Shown here in pieces: positions 26,835 through 35,259 of a stretch of 51,030 bases of DNA. Source of the stretch: an uncultured Hyphomicrobiales bacterium (GTDB lineage Bacteria; Pseudomonadota; Alphaproteobacteria; Rhizobiales; Beijerinckiaceae); NCBI GenBank assembly GCA_903861645.1, contig CAIOVE010000108.1, forward strand, positions 1-51,030, written 5' to 3'. The first letter of the stretch is position 1. The number at the start of each line of letters is the position of its first letter. The notes under the pieces were generated by a model that saw nothing but the letters and a program-made list of their open reading frames with translations, was not told the origin of the DNA and ran no database searches. The translations under genes and the position numbers were made by a program.

Positions 26835-27251
26835 TTACTTGTTGACGAGGGCGTCGCGGATTTCCTGCAACAAGACCTCGGAGCGCGGCGGCGGCGGGGG
26901 CGCCGAGGGCGCGGCGGCTTCGGCCTTCTTCAGCGTGTTCATCGCGCGCACGGCGAGGAACAGCACGAAGGCGACGATCAGGAAGTTCACCACGACGGTC
27001 AGGAAGCTGCCGTAGGCGAAAACCGCGCCCTGCTTCTTGGCTTCCGCCAGCACGGGCGAATTGACCGCCTTCGAAAGGCCCAGAAAATAATTGGAGAAAT
27101 CGAGGCCGCCAAAAATGGCGCCGACGATCGGCATGATGATGTCGTTGACGAGCGAATCGACGATCTTGCCGAAGGCGCCGCCGATGATCACGCCGATGGC
27201 GAGATCGACGACGTTGCCCTTGAGAGCAAATTCCTTGAATTCCTTGAGCAT
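26835..27251 (-). CDS. mscL: Large-conductance mechanosensitive channel
   Basis: A 138-residue inner-membrane channel that opens under hypo-osmotic stress to release solutes. The first transmembrane helix [20 protein letters not shown] with the pore-lining hydrophobic constriction, the periplasmic loop and the second helix [19 protein letters not shown] are all in place, and a C-terminal helical bundle ending [11 protein letters not shown] is typical. A proline-rich linker [11 protein letters not shown] precedes that bundle. ATG 27251 is chosen because AAGGA lies seven bases upstream; the frame could start six bases earlier at TTG. The gene is divergent from the kinase gene at 27461. Confidence 0.95.
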   Translation of the reverse strand: MLKEFKEFALKGNVVDLAIGVIIGGAFGKIVDSLVNDIIMPIVGAIFGGLDFSNYFLGLSKAVNSPVLAEAKKQGAVFAYGSFLTVVVNFLIVAFVLFLAVRAMNTLKKAEAAAPSAPPPPPRSEVLLQEIRDALVNK

Positions 27252-27410
27252 TGGCAATCCTTACATTCAAATGTCCGGCGCGTCGATCGGAGCCTAACCT
27301 ATCGTAAACCGCCATTCGCAGGCATAATCCCGCGATTGCCATTTGTCATCCTTGAAATCAAAGAAGAAATACGGACTTAACCGGATGGCGGCGGGATTGG
27401 ACCGCGAGGC

Positions 27411-27458
27411 GTCGAAGGCTTGGATTGTCGAAGGCTTGGGTTGTCGAAGGCTTGGGTT
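27411..27458 (+). repeat. Three tandem copies of a 16-bp unit directly before the kinase gene
   Basis: The unit GTCGAAGGCTTGGGTT occurs at 27427-27442 and 27443-27458, with a copy at 27411-27426 that differs at one base (A for G). The last copy ends two bases before the ATG at 27461. Each copy contains GAAGG, and that of the last copy (27446-27450) is ten bases from the ATG, so the repeat itself may provide the ribosome-binding site. The unit is not a multiple of three. This is seen directly in the sequence; its effect on expression is inferred. Confidence 0.9.
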
Positions 27459-27460
27459 GA

Positions 27461-30400
27461 ATGATCGCTGGCTGGATCGCGGTGCTGACCGCGCTGCTTT
27501 ATCTTTGCGCGCTCTTCGCGGTCGCGCATTACGCCGATACGTCCGGACGTCGCGTCGTGTCGGGGCGCGCCCGGCCCTACATCTACGCGCTGACGCTTGG
27601 CGTCTACTGCACGTCCTGGACGTTTTTCGGGTCGGTCGGCCTCGCCTCGTCCCATGGCTTCGACTTCCTGCCGACCTATCTCGGACCGATCATCGTATTC
27701 GGGCTCGGCTATCCCTTTCTCACGCGGTTGGCCCGCCTCGCCCACGCCCAGAACATCACCTCCGTCGCCGATTTCGTCGCGGCCCGGTATGGCAAGTCCG
27801 GCCCCGTCGCGGCGCTGGTGGCGGCGATCGCGGTGATCGGCGTCGTGCCCTACATCGCGCTGCAACTGAAGGCGATCTCGCAATCGCTGACGACCGTGCT
27901 CGACTCGCTGGAAAGCGGCCACGTCGTCGTCAACGCGCACGCCGCCGGCAACGTATCCGTGGGCGTCGCCATCGTGCTGGCGGGTTTCGCCATGGCCTTC
28001 GGCACGCGCCACATCGAGGCGACGGAACATCAGGACGGGCTGATCTTCGCCATCGCGACGGAGTCGGTCGTCAAGCTGCTGGCCTTTCTCGTTGTCGGCG
28101 CTTTCGTCACCTGGGGCATGTATGACGGCCTCGGCGATCTCGCGACGCGCTTCATCGCCAACCCCGCCGCCCGGCGCGCCTTCGAGCAGCCGCCGGACTT
28201 GGGCTATTGGGCGGTGAACATCCTGCTAGCGGCGAGCTGCGTGCTCATGCTGCCGCGCCAGTTTCACGTGGCGATCGTCGAGAACCGCGACGAGCGCGAC
28301 ATCCGGCGCGCGGCCTGGGTGTTTCCCCTCTATCTCGTGGCGATCAACCTGTTCGTCATTCCGCTCGTGGTCGCGGGCCAGCTTGTGTTTCCCGACGGCT
28401 CGATTGATCGCGACATGACCGTGCTCGCCTTGCCCTTGCAGGCGGGCTCGCCGGCGATCGCGCTGATCACCATGGTCGGCGGGCTTTCGGCGGCGACGGC
28501 GATGGTCATTGTCGAATGCGTGGCGCTGTCGATCATGGTCTCGAACGACCTCGTCATGCCGCTGTTCCTGCGCGGCGCGGGCGCGCCGGGCGTCATCGCC
28601 CGCCGGCCCGGCGCGGCGATCCTGTTCGTGCGGCGCTTCGCCATCGTGCTGATGCTGTCGCTTGGCTATCTGTACCTGCGGGTCTCCAGCGAGGCGGCGC
28701 TGGTGTCGATCGGCCTGTTGTCCTTCGCCGCCATCGCGCAGATCGCGCCGGCGTTCCTCGGCGGTCTGTTCTGGCGGCGGGCGACGGCGCGCGGCGCCAT
28801 GGGCGGCCTCGCCGCCGGCATGATCGTCTGGGCCTATACGCTGCTCGTCCCGACCCTGGAGCCGAATTCGGCGTTGATCGCCGCGCTGATGCGCCATGGT
28901 CCGGCCGGCGTCGGCTGGCTGCGCCCGGAGGCGATGTTCGGCCTGCAACTGCCCTCGCTCGTGCATGGCGTCATCGTCAGCCTCACCGCGAACGTGCTGG
29001 CCTATGTCGTTCTGTCGTATTCCCGCGCGCCGACCTCCATCGAACAGGTGCAGGCCGAGGTATTCGTCGGCGAAGGGCACGCGCCGAGCGGCGCGGCGCC
29101 CCGGCCCTGGCGCGCCTCCGTGACCCTCGCCGAACTTGAATCCACCGTCGCCCTCTATCTCGGCGCGGAGCCGACGCGCCGGCTGTTCGATGGTTTCCTC
29201 GCCTCGCGGGGCCTGTCGCGCGCGCCGGGCGTCGAGGCGGACATCCATCTGTTCCGCTTCGCCGAGCATCAATTGGCGGCCGCCATCGGCGCCGCCTCGT
29301 CGCGACTGGCGCTCTCGCTGTTGCTGCGGCGACGCACACTGTCTCGCGAGGCGGCGTTCCGCCTGATCGACGACGCCTCGGCGGCCCTGCAGTACAACCG
29401 CGACATGCTCCAACAGGCGCTCGATTTCGCGCGTCAGGGCATCACCGTGCTCGATCGCGACATGCGCCTGATCTGCTGGAACCGCGAGTTCCGCGACATA
29501 TTCGACCTGCCCGGCGACAAGCTGCGCGTCGGCGTCGGTTTCGAGGACATCGTGCGACACAACGCCGAGCGCGGCTTTTACGGGCCGGGCGACGCCCGCC
29601 AGATTCTCGACGCGCGCTTCAAGGCGCTGATCGACGTGGGCGAGCCCTCGCGCCTGCGCCTGCGGCACTCCGGCGAGGTGATCGAAATCCGCTCGGCGCG
29701 CATGCCGGATGGCGGCCTGGTGACGACCTACACCGACATCACGGAAACGGTCGAGGCGGAGGAGGCGTTGGCCGCCACCAACGAAACGCTGGAGCAACGC
29801 GTCCGCGAGCGCACGGAGGAATTGCTTCGGCTGAACGCGGAGCTGGCGCGCGCCAAGGCCGGGGCCGACGAGGCCAACCTGTCGAAAACGCGCTTTCTCG
29901 CCGCGGCGAGCCACGACATCCTGCAACCGCTCAACGCGGCGCGCCTCTATGCGACAAGTCTCGTGGAACGCATCGGCGCCGCGCCGCGCGCGGGCGCGGA
30001 GTCGGGTCTCGCGCGCAACCTCGACGCGTCGCTCGAATCCGTCGAGGATATTCTGACAGCGCTGCTGGAGATTTCGCGGCTGGACGCGGGCGCGATGAAA
30101 GTCGAGCTATCGAGCTTCCCGGTCGAGGACATCCTCGGCCAGTTGCGCATCGAGTTCGAGCCGATCGCGCGCGAGAAGGGCCTGTCGATCCGTTTCGCGC
30201 CCTGCTCGCTGACCGTTCGCTCGGACCGGCGACTGTTGCGCCGGGTTCTGCAAAACCTGATCGCCAACGCCATCAAATACTCGGCCGCGGGGCGCGTGCT
30301 GATCGGCTGCCGACGTCGCGGCGCGATGCTGGAAATCCAGGTGCTCGACATGGGCCAGGGGATCCCCGCCGACAAGCAGGCGATCGTATTCCGCGAATTC

Positions 30401-30997
30401 GAGCGCCTGTCGAACGCCGCGGGCGTGGCGCCGGGCATTGGTCTCGGCCTTTCCATCGTCGACCGCATCAGCAAGGTGCTCGATCACCCGGTGCGGCTGC
30501 GCTCCGTCGCCGGGCGCGGTTCGCTGTTCTCGGTCGCCGCGCCCGTCGCCGCCCCCGCGCCCGTCGTGGCGCTCGATCCACGCGCCTTCCCCGCCGCGCG
30601 CGCGCCGCTGGCCGGACTGCGCGTCGTGGCCATCGACAACGATCCGCGCATCCTCGAGGGCATGAACGCGCTTCTGACCGGCTGGGGGTGCCGGACCATC
30701 GTCGCCGCCGGCCTCGCGGAGGCGCGGGTCGCCATCGCCGCCGCGGGCGCGCCGCCGGACGTGGTGATCGCCGATTTCCACCTCGACGAGCTCGACGGCC
30801 TCGCCGCCATCGTCGGGCTGCGCGCCGATCACGGACAAGACCTGCCGGCCGCCCTCGTGACCGCCGATCGCTCGGCGGAGGTGCGCGAACAGGCCGAACA
30901 GCGCGGGGTGAGGCTGCTCAACAAGCCGGTCAAGCCGGCGGCCCTGCGCGCCCTGCTGTCGCAATGGCGCATCGCGCGAAGCGCGGCCGCGGAATGA
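27461..30997 (+). CDS. Transporter-fused hybrid sensor histidine kinase/response regulator (SSS-PAS-HK-REC)
   Basis: A 1178-residue inner-membrane protein. Residues 1 to about 520 form a sodium:solute symporter (SSSF)-like domain of roughly 13 helices, starting MIAGWIAVLTALLYLC and including FGTRHIEATEHQDGLIFA. A PAS domain follows (about 655-770: QGITVLDRDMRLICWNREF), then a coiled coil, a HisKA domain with His818 in AAASHDILQPLN, an ATPase domain with NLIANAIKYS, LDMGQGIP and GIGLGLSI, and a C-terminal receiver with Asp1105 in IADFHLDELDG and Lys in LLNKPVK. This is the NahK/ErcS'-like architecture, in which the transporter part may act as sensor. The receiver is attached, so the output partner is elsewhere. 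Three 16-bp repeats lie just before the start. Confidence 0.92.
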   Translation: MIAGWIAVLTALLYLCALFAVAHYADTSGRRVVSGRARPYIYALTLGVYCTSWTFFGSVGLASSHGFDFLPTYLGPIIVFGLGYPFLTRLARLAHAQNITSVADFVAARYGKSGPVAALVAAIAVIGVVPYIALQLKAISQSLTTVLDSLESGHVVVNAHAAGNVSVGVAIVLAGFAMAFGTRHIEATEHQDGLIFAIATESVVKLLAFLVVGAFVTWGMYDGLGDLATRFIANPAARRAFEQPPDLGYWAVNILLAASCVLMLPRQFHVAIVENRDERDIRRAAWVFPLYLVAINLFVIPLVVAGQLVFPDGSIDRDMTVLALPLQAGSPAIALITMVGGLSAATAMVIVECVALSIMVSNDLVMPLFLRGAGAPGVIARRPGAAILFVRRFAIVLMLSLGYLYLRVSSEAALVSIGLLSFAAIAQIAPAFLGGLFWRRATARGAMGGLAAGMIVWAYTLLVPTLEPNSALIAALMRHGPAGVGWLRPEAMFGLQLPSLVHGVIVSLTANVLAYVVLSYSRAPTSIEQVQAEVFVGEGHAPSGAAPRPWRASVTLAELESTVALYLGAEPTRRLFDGFLASRGLSRAPGVEADIHLFRFAEHQLAAAIGAASSRLALSLLLRRRTLSREAAFRLIDDASAALQYNRDMLQQALDFARQGITVLDRDMRLICWNREFRDIFDLPGDKLRVGVGFEDIVRHNAERGFYGPGDARQILDARFKALIDVGEPSRLRLRHSGEVIEIRSARMPDGGLVTTYTDITETVEAEEALAATNETLEQRVRERTEELLRLNAELARAKAGADEANLSKTRFLAAASHDILQPLNAARLYATSLVERIGAAPRAGAESGLARNLDASLESVEDILTALLEISRLDAGAMKVELSSFPVEDILGQLRIEFEPIAREKGLSIRFAPCSLTVRSDRRLLRRVLQNLIANAIKYSAAGRVLIGCRRRGAMLEIQVLDMGQGIPADKQAIVFREFERLSNAAGVAPGIGLGLSIVDRISKVLDHPVRLRSVAGRGSLFSVAAPVAAPAPVVALDPRAFPAARAPLAGLRVVAIDNDPRILEGMNALLTGWGCRTIVAAGLAEARVAIAAAGAPPDVVIADFHLDELDGLAAIVGLRADHGQDLPAALVTADRSAEVREQAEQRGVRLLNKPVKPAALRALLSQWRIARSAAAE

Positions 30998-31030
30998 CGA
31001 AAGCCCGCGATTCGTCGTTTCCGTTCACCG

Positions 31031-31049
31031 TCGCGCCATCATGGCGCGA
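31031..31049. promoter_or_regulatory. 19-base dyad upstream of inositol monophosphatase gene
   Basis: TCGCGCCAT, one central C and ATGGCGCGA form perfect nine-base arms. The dyad lies 33 bases past the kinase stop and 44 bases before the next ATG. As RNA it would fold into an eight-base-pair stem with a three-base loop but no U-tract follows, so an operator is as likely as a terminator. Confidence 0.4.
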
Positions 31050-31093
31050 AGATCGCGTGACATCGTCGCGCGGGCCGGGTTAGAAGCCTCGCC

Positions 31094-31885
31094 ATGATCC
31101 GTTCCGCTCTCATGAATGTCATGACCGCCGCCGCCCTCAAGGCGGGCCGCGGCCTCAAGCGCGACTTCGGCGAGGTTGAAAACCTCGTCGTCTCGCTCAA
31201 GGGAACTGGCGATTTCGTCAGCGCCGCGGACCAGCGCGCCGAGGAGGTTCTGTATCAGGAACTGTCCAAGGCCCGTCCCGGCTACGGCTTCCTGATGGAG
31301 GAAGGCGGCGAGGTCGTCGGCGCCGACAAGAGCCATCGCTGGCTCGTCGACCCGCTCGACGGCACGACCAACTTCCTGCACGGATTGCCGATTTTCGCCA
31401 TTTCCATCGCGCTGGAGCGCGAGGGACAACTGGTCGCCGGCCTCGTCTACAACCCGGCGACCGACGATATGTATATCGCCGAAAAGGGTCAGGGCGCCTG
31501 GCATAACAACCGCCGCCTGCGCGTCTCGCCGCGCGCCTCGATCTCCGAGGCGCTGGTCGCCTGCGGCATCCCGCATCTCGGCAAGGCCCAGCAGCATCCG
31601 CGCTTCAAGCTCGAACTCGCCGCCGTCATGGCCCGCGCGATGGGCGTGCGCCGGCTCGGCGCCGCGTCGCTCGACCTCGCCTACACGGCCGCCGGTCGTT
31701 TCGACGCCTATTGGGAACGTGACCTCAAGCCGTGGGACGTCGCGGCGGGCATCGTGCTCGTGCGCGAGGCCGGCGGCTTCGTCTCCGACCTCGATGACCG
31801 CGACGAGATGCTGGCCAAGGGCGACATCTGCGCCGGCAACGACGCCATGCGCCGGACCCTGCTGTCGCTGATCAGGGCGGCCTGA
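31094..31885 (+). CDS. suhB: Inositol monophosphatase family protein (SuhB-like)
   Basis: A 263-residue Mg2+-dependent phosphatase, close to the SuhB length. The metal sites are Glu-Glu in FLMEEGGEV, DPLDGTTN at residues 86-93, and Asp in KPWDVAAGIVLVREAGG. It dephosphorylates inositol-1-phosphate or related sugar phosphates, and in proteobacteria SuhB also serves in ribosomal antitermination. The start at 31094 matches the family N-terminus SALMNVMTAAALKAGRGL. The gene lies 96 bases past the kinase gene and may be transcribed separately, given the dyad at 31031. Assignment to suhB itself, as opposed to other IMPases, is likely but not certain. Confidence 0.85.
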   Translation: MIRSALMNVMTAAALKAGRGLKRDFGEVENLVVSLKGTGDFVSAADQRAEEVLYQELSKARPGYGFLMEEGGEVVGADKSHRWLVDPLDGTTNFLHGLPIFAISIALEREGQLVAGLVYNPATDDMYIAEKGQGAWHNNRRLRVSPRASISEALVACGIPHLGKAQQHPRFKLELAAVMARAMGVRRLGAASLDLAYTAAGRFDAYWERDLKPWDVAAGIVLVREAGGFVSDLDDRDEMLAKGDICAGNDAMRRTLLSLIRAA

Positions 31886-31910
31886 GCCACTCGCCTCGCG
31901 TCGGGGTCGC

Positions 31911-34151
31911 TCAGAAAGCGCCCGCCACCGTCAACCTGACCGACAGCGGTTCGACGGGGTGGAAAACACGATCCATCACGCCATTTTGGCAGACCGCGGC
32001 CGGAACCGTCTGGACGGGAAAGCAGGCCGAGAAAAGATTGTCGGTCTTGATCAACGAGCCATAGGCGTAGCTGATCTGATCCGATCTTGAATTGGTCAGA
32101 TTGAATCCGTCGAGCTGTATGCGCCAGCCGTTCTCGAACCTGTAACCTACGTTCGCGTTCAACAGACCCGTCGCGGGCGACCAAAACGCGCCATCCTCCG
32201 TCAGGGGCCGCGGCCCGAAATAACGGTAGCGCACGCCGGCGAACCAGCCGGTTTTTTCTCCCAGCGCGATCCCGAGCGTGGCCACGGCGCCCGCCGCGCC
32301 GGGCACGTTGAAGCCCGGCGCGTTGCCAATCTGGGCTTGCGGATAACCGGCAAGCGACGCGTAGGTCGCCGCCTGCGCCGCGTCGAAGCGCGTGAAACGT
32401 GCGCTCGACGTCGCAAGATCGGCCTCGATCGAAAGCCAAGGCAGGGGGCGATAGTCGTTCGTCCATTCGACGCCCATGCGCCGCGTTGGACCGCTCGGCG
32501 ATGTATCGCCCGCATCTCCCGAGAATACATTCTCGGACTCCGCGTCCAGCACGAAAAACGAGATCGAGCTTTCGAGCTTGTCGATGAATTTCGTCCGCGC
32601 GCCAATCTCGGCGCCCTTGGTTCGCACAAGAAAGGGCGATGCATTCAGAGGCGTCGTCGGATCGTTCGGTGCCTCCTTGATGGTCACGCCGCGCGCGTCA
32701 TTGCTATGAAAGCCATAGCCGGCGTTGATGAAAAACTCGGTCTTGGCGAAAGGCCCGAACACCAGCGACAGCTTTGGGCTGCCCATGACCGCCGTTGCGG
32801 CGCCGGAATTGGCCGGATCGAATATGGAATTGACATTCGCCGTATAGAGGTCGCCACGCCAGCCTATGGTCGAACGGAACCAGTCGTTCCAGTGAATAGT
32901 GTTTTGGGCGTAAACCCCGATGCTGTTTTCCTTGACCAAATCAGTGCGAATATTCGACAGGAACTGACGCTGGAATGTATTGGTCAGCGCAACCTTGATG
33001 TCGTCGGCCCGCCCCTGAACCCCGAACGTGGTCTCCATCGGCAATGAGCCAAACGTGCTATTTATGGTGTGCGAGGCATTGAATCCCGCCATCGTTCGCA
33101 AATCATGCTGGTGAAACTGGTCGCCGTTGACGGGATCGCTCAGATTGAATTCAAAATTATTGTAAAGATTGAGACTGCTCCTGACGGCGTAAACATCAAC
33201 GCGAGAGGCGCCACTCGCATCGGTTCGCGCCCAGCGCCCCGAAATGGAATAGCGCCAGTCGTTTCCGCCATCCGTGGGATAGAGCGCGCCGTAAAGCCCG
33301 ATCAACCCCGATGCAACAGCGCGCGCCGGTATCTGATCCGTAGAGTTCCACTTGTTGGAGTAGGCCATGCCCGTGATGGAAAATCCATTTTCGGAATCGC
33401 CCTGGCTATAGCGAAGGACGCCATTGAGATTTTGCATGTCATCGGGATTCGTCCAGGGCCCGTTGTAGGCGCCCACCTCGCCGGCGATCAGCAAGTTGCC
33501 CTCGCCGATCTTCGCCGAGCCGATGCCCAGGACGCGTCGATAGCCGAAGCTACCGACGGTTACTTGCGCCATCGGCTTGTCAATGAAATTGACGAGATCG
33601 ATGCTGAGCGCGCCCGCCGAGGCAAAATCCCCCTGATTGGCGAAATAGGGACCCTTCCGCACGTTGACGTTGCCAACAAGCTCGGGGATCAGGAAGTTCA
33701 TGTCCGAATAACCCTGTCCATGCGCGTGGGTGCGCATGTTCATGGGCATGCCATCCATGGTGATCGCGAGGTCGGTCCCGTGATCGAGGTTGAACCCCCG
33801 AAGAAAATACTGATTCGCCTTGCCCTCGCCGCTGTGCTGCGTGACGATCAGTCCCGGAGTCGCCTCCAGCGCCTCGGCGGGGCGCGTGTACTGCCGTTTC
33901 GCCAGATCGTCGCCCGTCAGATTTTTCTCGCTCGCGGCCTGCGTCGGCCCTTCGCCGGGGCGCTCGGCGATGACATCGATGATCGGGATAGCTGTAATCT
34001 CTTGCGCCAGGCCGGGCAGCATCGCTCCCGACCAGACGGCCAACGCGGCCAGCAAGATTTTCAGGACCGATGAACGCGGCCCATCGCCGTTTCCCAAACC
34101 CGACGCCGTCCGCTCAAGACCCATCACCCCCCAGACACAAACGCGCGGCAT
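31911..34151 (-). CDS. TonB-dependent outer-membrane receptor
   Basis: A 746-residue outer-membrane receptor. The N-terminus has a long positively charged stretch and a signal peptide to about residue 49 (VWSGAMLPGLAQ). The plug domain follows, with PAEALEATPGLIVTQHSGEG, FLRGFNLDHGTDLAITMDGM and VRKGPYFANQGDFASAGALS, and the beta-barrel ends SVRLTVAGAF with a terminal Phe. The plug loop MDGMPMNMRTHAHGQGYSDM is rich in Met and His, which could suit metal binding, but this segment is shared by a wider family. No siderophore or TonB/ExbD genes are adjacent. The upstream region carries an inverted repeat (34188-34210), pointing to specific regulation. Ligand unknown. Confidence 0.9.
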   Translation of the reverse strand: MPRVCVWGVMGLERTASGLGNGDGPRSSVLKILLAALAVWSGAMLPGLAQEITAIPIIDVIAERPGEGPTQAASEKNLTGDDLAKRQYTRPAEALEATPGLIVTQHSGEGKANQYFLRGFNLDHGTDLAITMDGMPMNMRTHAHGQGYSDMNFLIPELVGNVNVRKGPYFANQGDFASAGALSIDLVNFIDKPMAQVTVGSFGYRRVLGIGSAKIGEGNLLIAGEVGAYNGPWTNPDDMQNLNGVLRYSQGDSENGFSITGMAYSNKWNSTDQIPARAVASGLIGLYGALYPTDGGNDWRYSISGRWARTDASGASRVDVYAVRSSLNLYNNFEFNLSDPVNGDQFHQHDLRTMAGFNASHTINSTFGSLPMETTFGVQGRADDIKVALTNTFQRQFLSNIRTDLVKENSIGVYAQNTIHWNDWFRSTIGWRGDLYTANVNSIFDPANSGAATAVMGSPKLSLVFGPFAKTEFFINAGYGFHSNDARGVTIKEAPNDPTTPLNASPFLVRTKGAEIGARTKFIDKLESSISFFVLDAESENVFSGDAGDTSPSGPTRRMGVEWTNDYRPLPWLSIEADLATSSARFTRFDAAQAATYASLAGYPQAQIGNAPGFNVPGAAGAVATLGIALGEKTGWFAGVRYRYFGPRPLTEDGAFWSPATGLLNANVGYRFENGWRIQLDGFNLTNSRSDQISYAYGSLIKTDNLFSACFPVQTVPAAVCQNGVMDRVFHPVEPLSVRLTVAGAF

Positions 34152-34187
34152 GTTTCAAACCTATACGTAAGCTGATTGATAGTTTTT

Positions 34188-34210
34188 TTCATACTTTCCG
34201 TTTGTATGAA
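34188..34210. promoter_or_regulatory. Inverted repeat in TonB-receptor promoter region
   Basis: TTCATAC (34188-34194) and GTATGAA (34204-34210) are perfect seven-base arms around a nine-base A+T-rich centre, 37 bases upstream of the receptor start and 110 bases upstream of the divergent MotA-like gene. The spacing of about 1.5 helical turns between half-site centres suits a dimeric repressor or activator. It does not match the Fur, Zur or Irr consensus I know. A TACGTA palindrome lies nearby at about 34164. Confidence 0.5.
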
Positions 34211-34320
34211 GTCAATGGAGAATTTGCTTACAACGCTTGGACTCCGGCCTGATTGGCGCGGGCGACGCGATCCACTAGGTTCACGTCGCCGGCCGCGCCG
34301 TCGGCGCAACCGGGTGCTTC

Positions 34321-35259
34321 ATGGCCGGCGAAACACTTTCTCCACGGCTGACGCCGCCGCGCGTTTTCCTCGCGCGCATGCTCGTTTTCATCATCCTCGC
34401 CGCGTTTCTGGCGCTGATCCTTTATCGGCAGATCGCCATCGCCTTCATGGCGAATCCCGGCCTGAACGGGTTGATTCTTGGCGTGCTGGCGATCGGTATC
34501 CTGCTCTCCCTGCGGCAGGTGGCGCGGCTTTTTCCTGAAACGCGATGGGTCAACGCGATGGCGGGCGGCGGCGCGCCGCCGGCCCGCGCGCCCGTGCTGC
34601 TCGCCCCCGTGGCCGCCATTCTTGGCGAGAGCCTCGGCGGACGTGGCATCTCCACCGCCACCCTGCGCGCCATTCTGGATTCCATCGGCACTCGGCTGGA
34701 CGAATCCCGCGAGATCGCCCGCTACATCACGGGGCTGCTGGTGTTTCTCGGCCTGCTCGGCACGTTCTGGGGCCTTCTGGAAACCGTCGGCTCGATTGGC
34801 GGGGTCATCAAGTCCATGCAGACGGGCGCGGACGCGGCAGTGATGTTCGACGACCTGAAGAATGGGCTCGCCGCGCCGATCGCGGGCATGTCGATTTCCT
34901 TCACCTCCTCGCTGTTTGGCCTCGCCGGCTCGCTGGTGGTGGGCTTTCTCGACCTGCAGGCGGGTCAGGCGCAGAACCGTTTCTACATCGAGCTTGAGGA
35001 CCTGCTGTCGCTGAACGTCGCGGACGCGCCCGTCGCGATCGTCGAGCGCGCGGCGCCGGGCGAGCCGCCGATCCCCAACGAGGGCGCCAAGGCGGCGACC
35101 GTCGCCATGGCCAATCTGGCGGAGGGCATTCAGGGCCTCGTGCAGCACATGCGCAAGGAACAGCAGATGATCCGCGACTGGGTCGAGGCGCAGGCCGAGC
35201 AGCAGAAGGATATCAAGAAGCTGCTTGAGCGGATCGCCGCCGAGGCGGAGCGCCGCTGA
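34321..35259 (+). CDS. MotA/TolQ/ExbB-type proton channel family protein
   Basis: A 312-residue inner-membrane protein with four predicted helices: two in VFLARMLVFIILAAFLALIL and GLILGVLAIGILLSL, then ITGLLVFLGLLGTFWGLLETV and APIAGMSISFTSSLFGLAGS, which are the conserved TolQ/ExbB-like pair that lines the proton path. A C-terminal helical stretch (NLAEGIQGLVQHMRKEQQMI) extends into the cytoplasm. Its stop overlaps the start of an OmpA/MotB-like gene by one base. The pairing of a MotA-like channel with an OmpA-tailed protein is also that of ZorA/ZorB, but this family is also found as a housekeeping pair in Rhizobiales. No defence genes are nearby. Confidence 0.85.
   Translation: MAGETLSPRLTPPRVFLARMLVFIILAAFLALILYRQIAIAFMANPGLNGLILGVLAIGILLSLRQVARLFPETRWVNAMAGGGAPPARAPVLLAPVAAILGESLGGRGISTATLRAILDSIGTRLDESREIARYITGLLVFLGLLGTFWGLLETVGSIGGVIKSMQTGADAAVMFDDLKNGLAAPIAGMSISFTSSLFGLAGSLVVGFLDLQAGQAQNRFYIELEDLLSLNVADAPVAIVERAAPGEPPIPNEGAKAATVAMANLAEGIQGLVQHMRKEQQMIRDWVEAQAEQQKDIKKLLERIAAEAERR

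Noticed and set aside
28226-29926. A 566-codon minus-strand open frame inside the transporter-kinase gene
   Set aside because: Composition is that of a shadow, and the plus-strand protein has continuous domains over the same bases.
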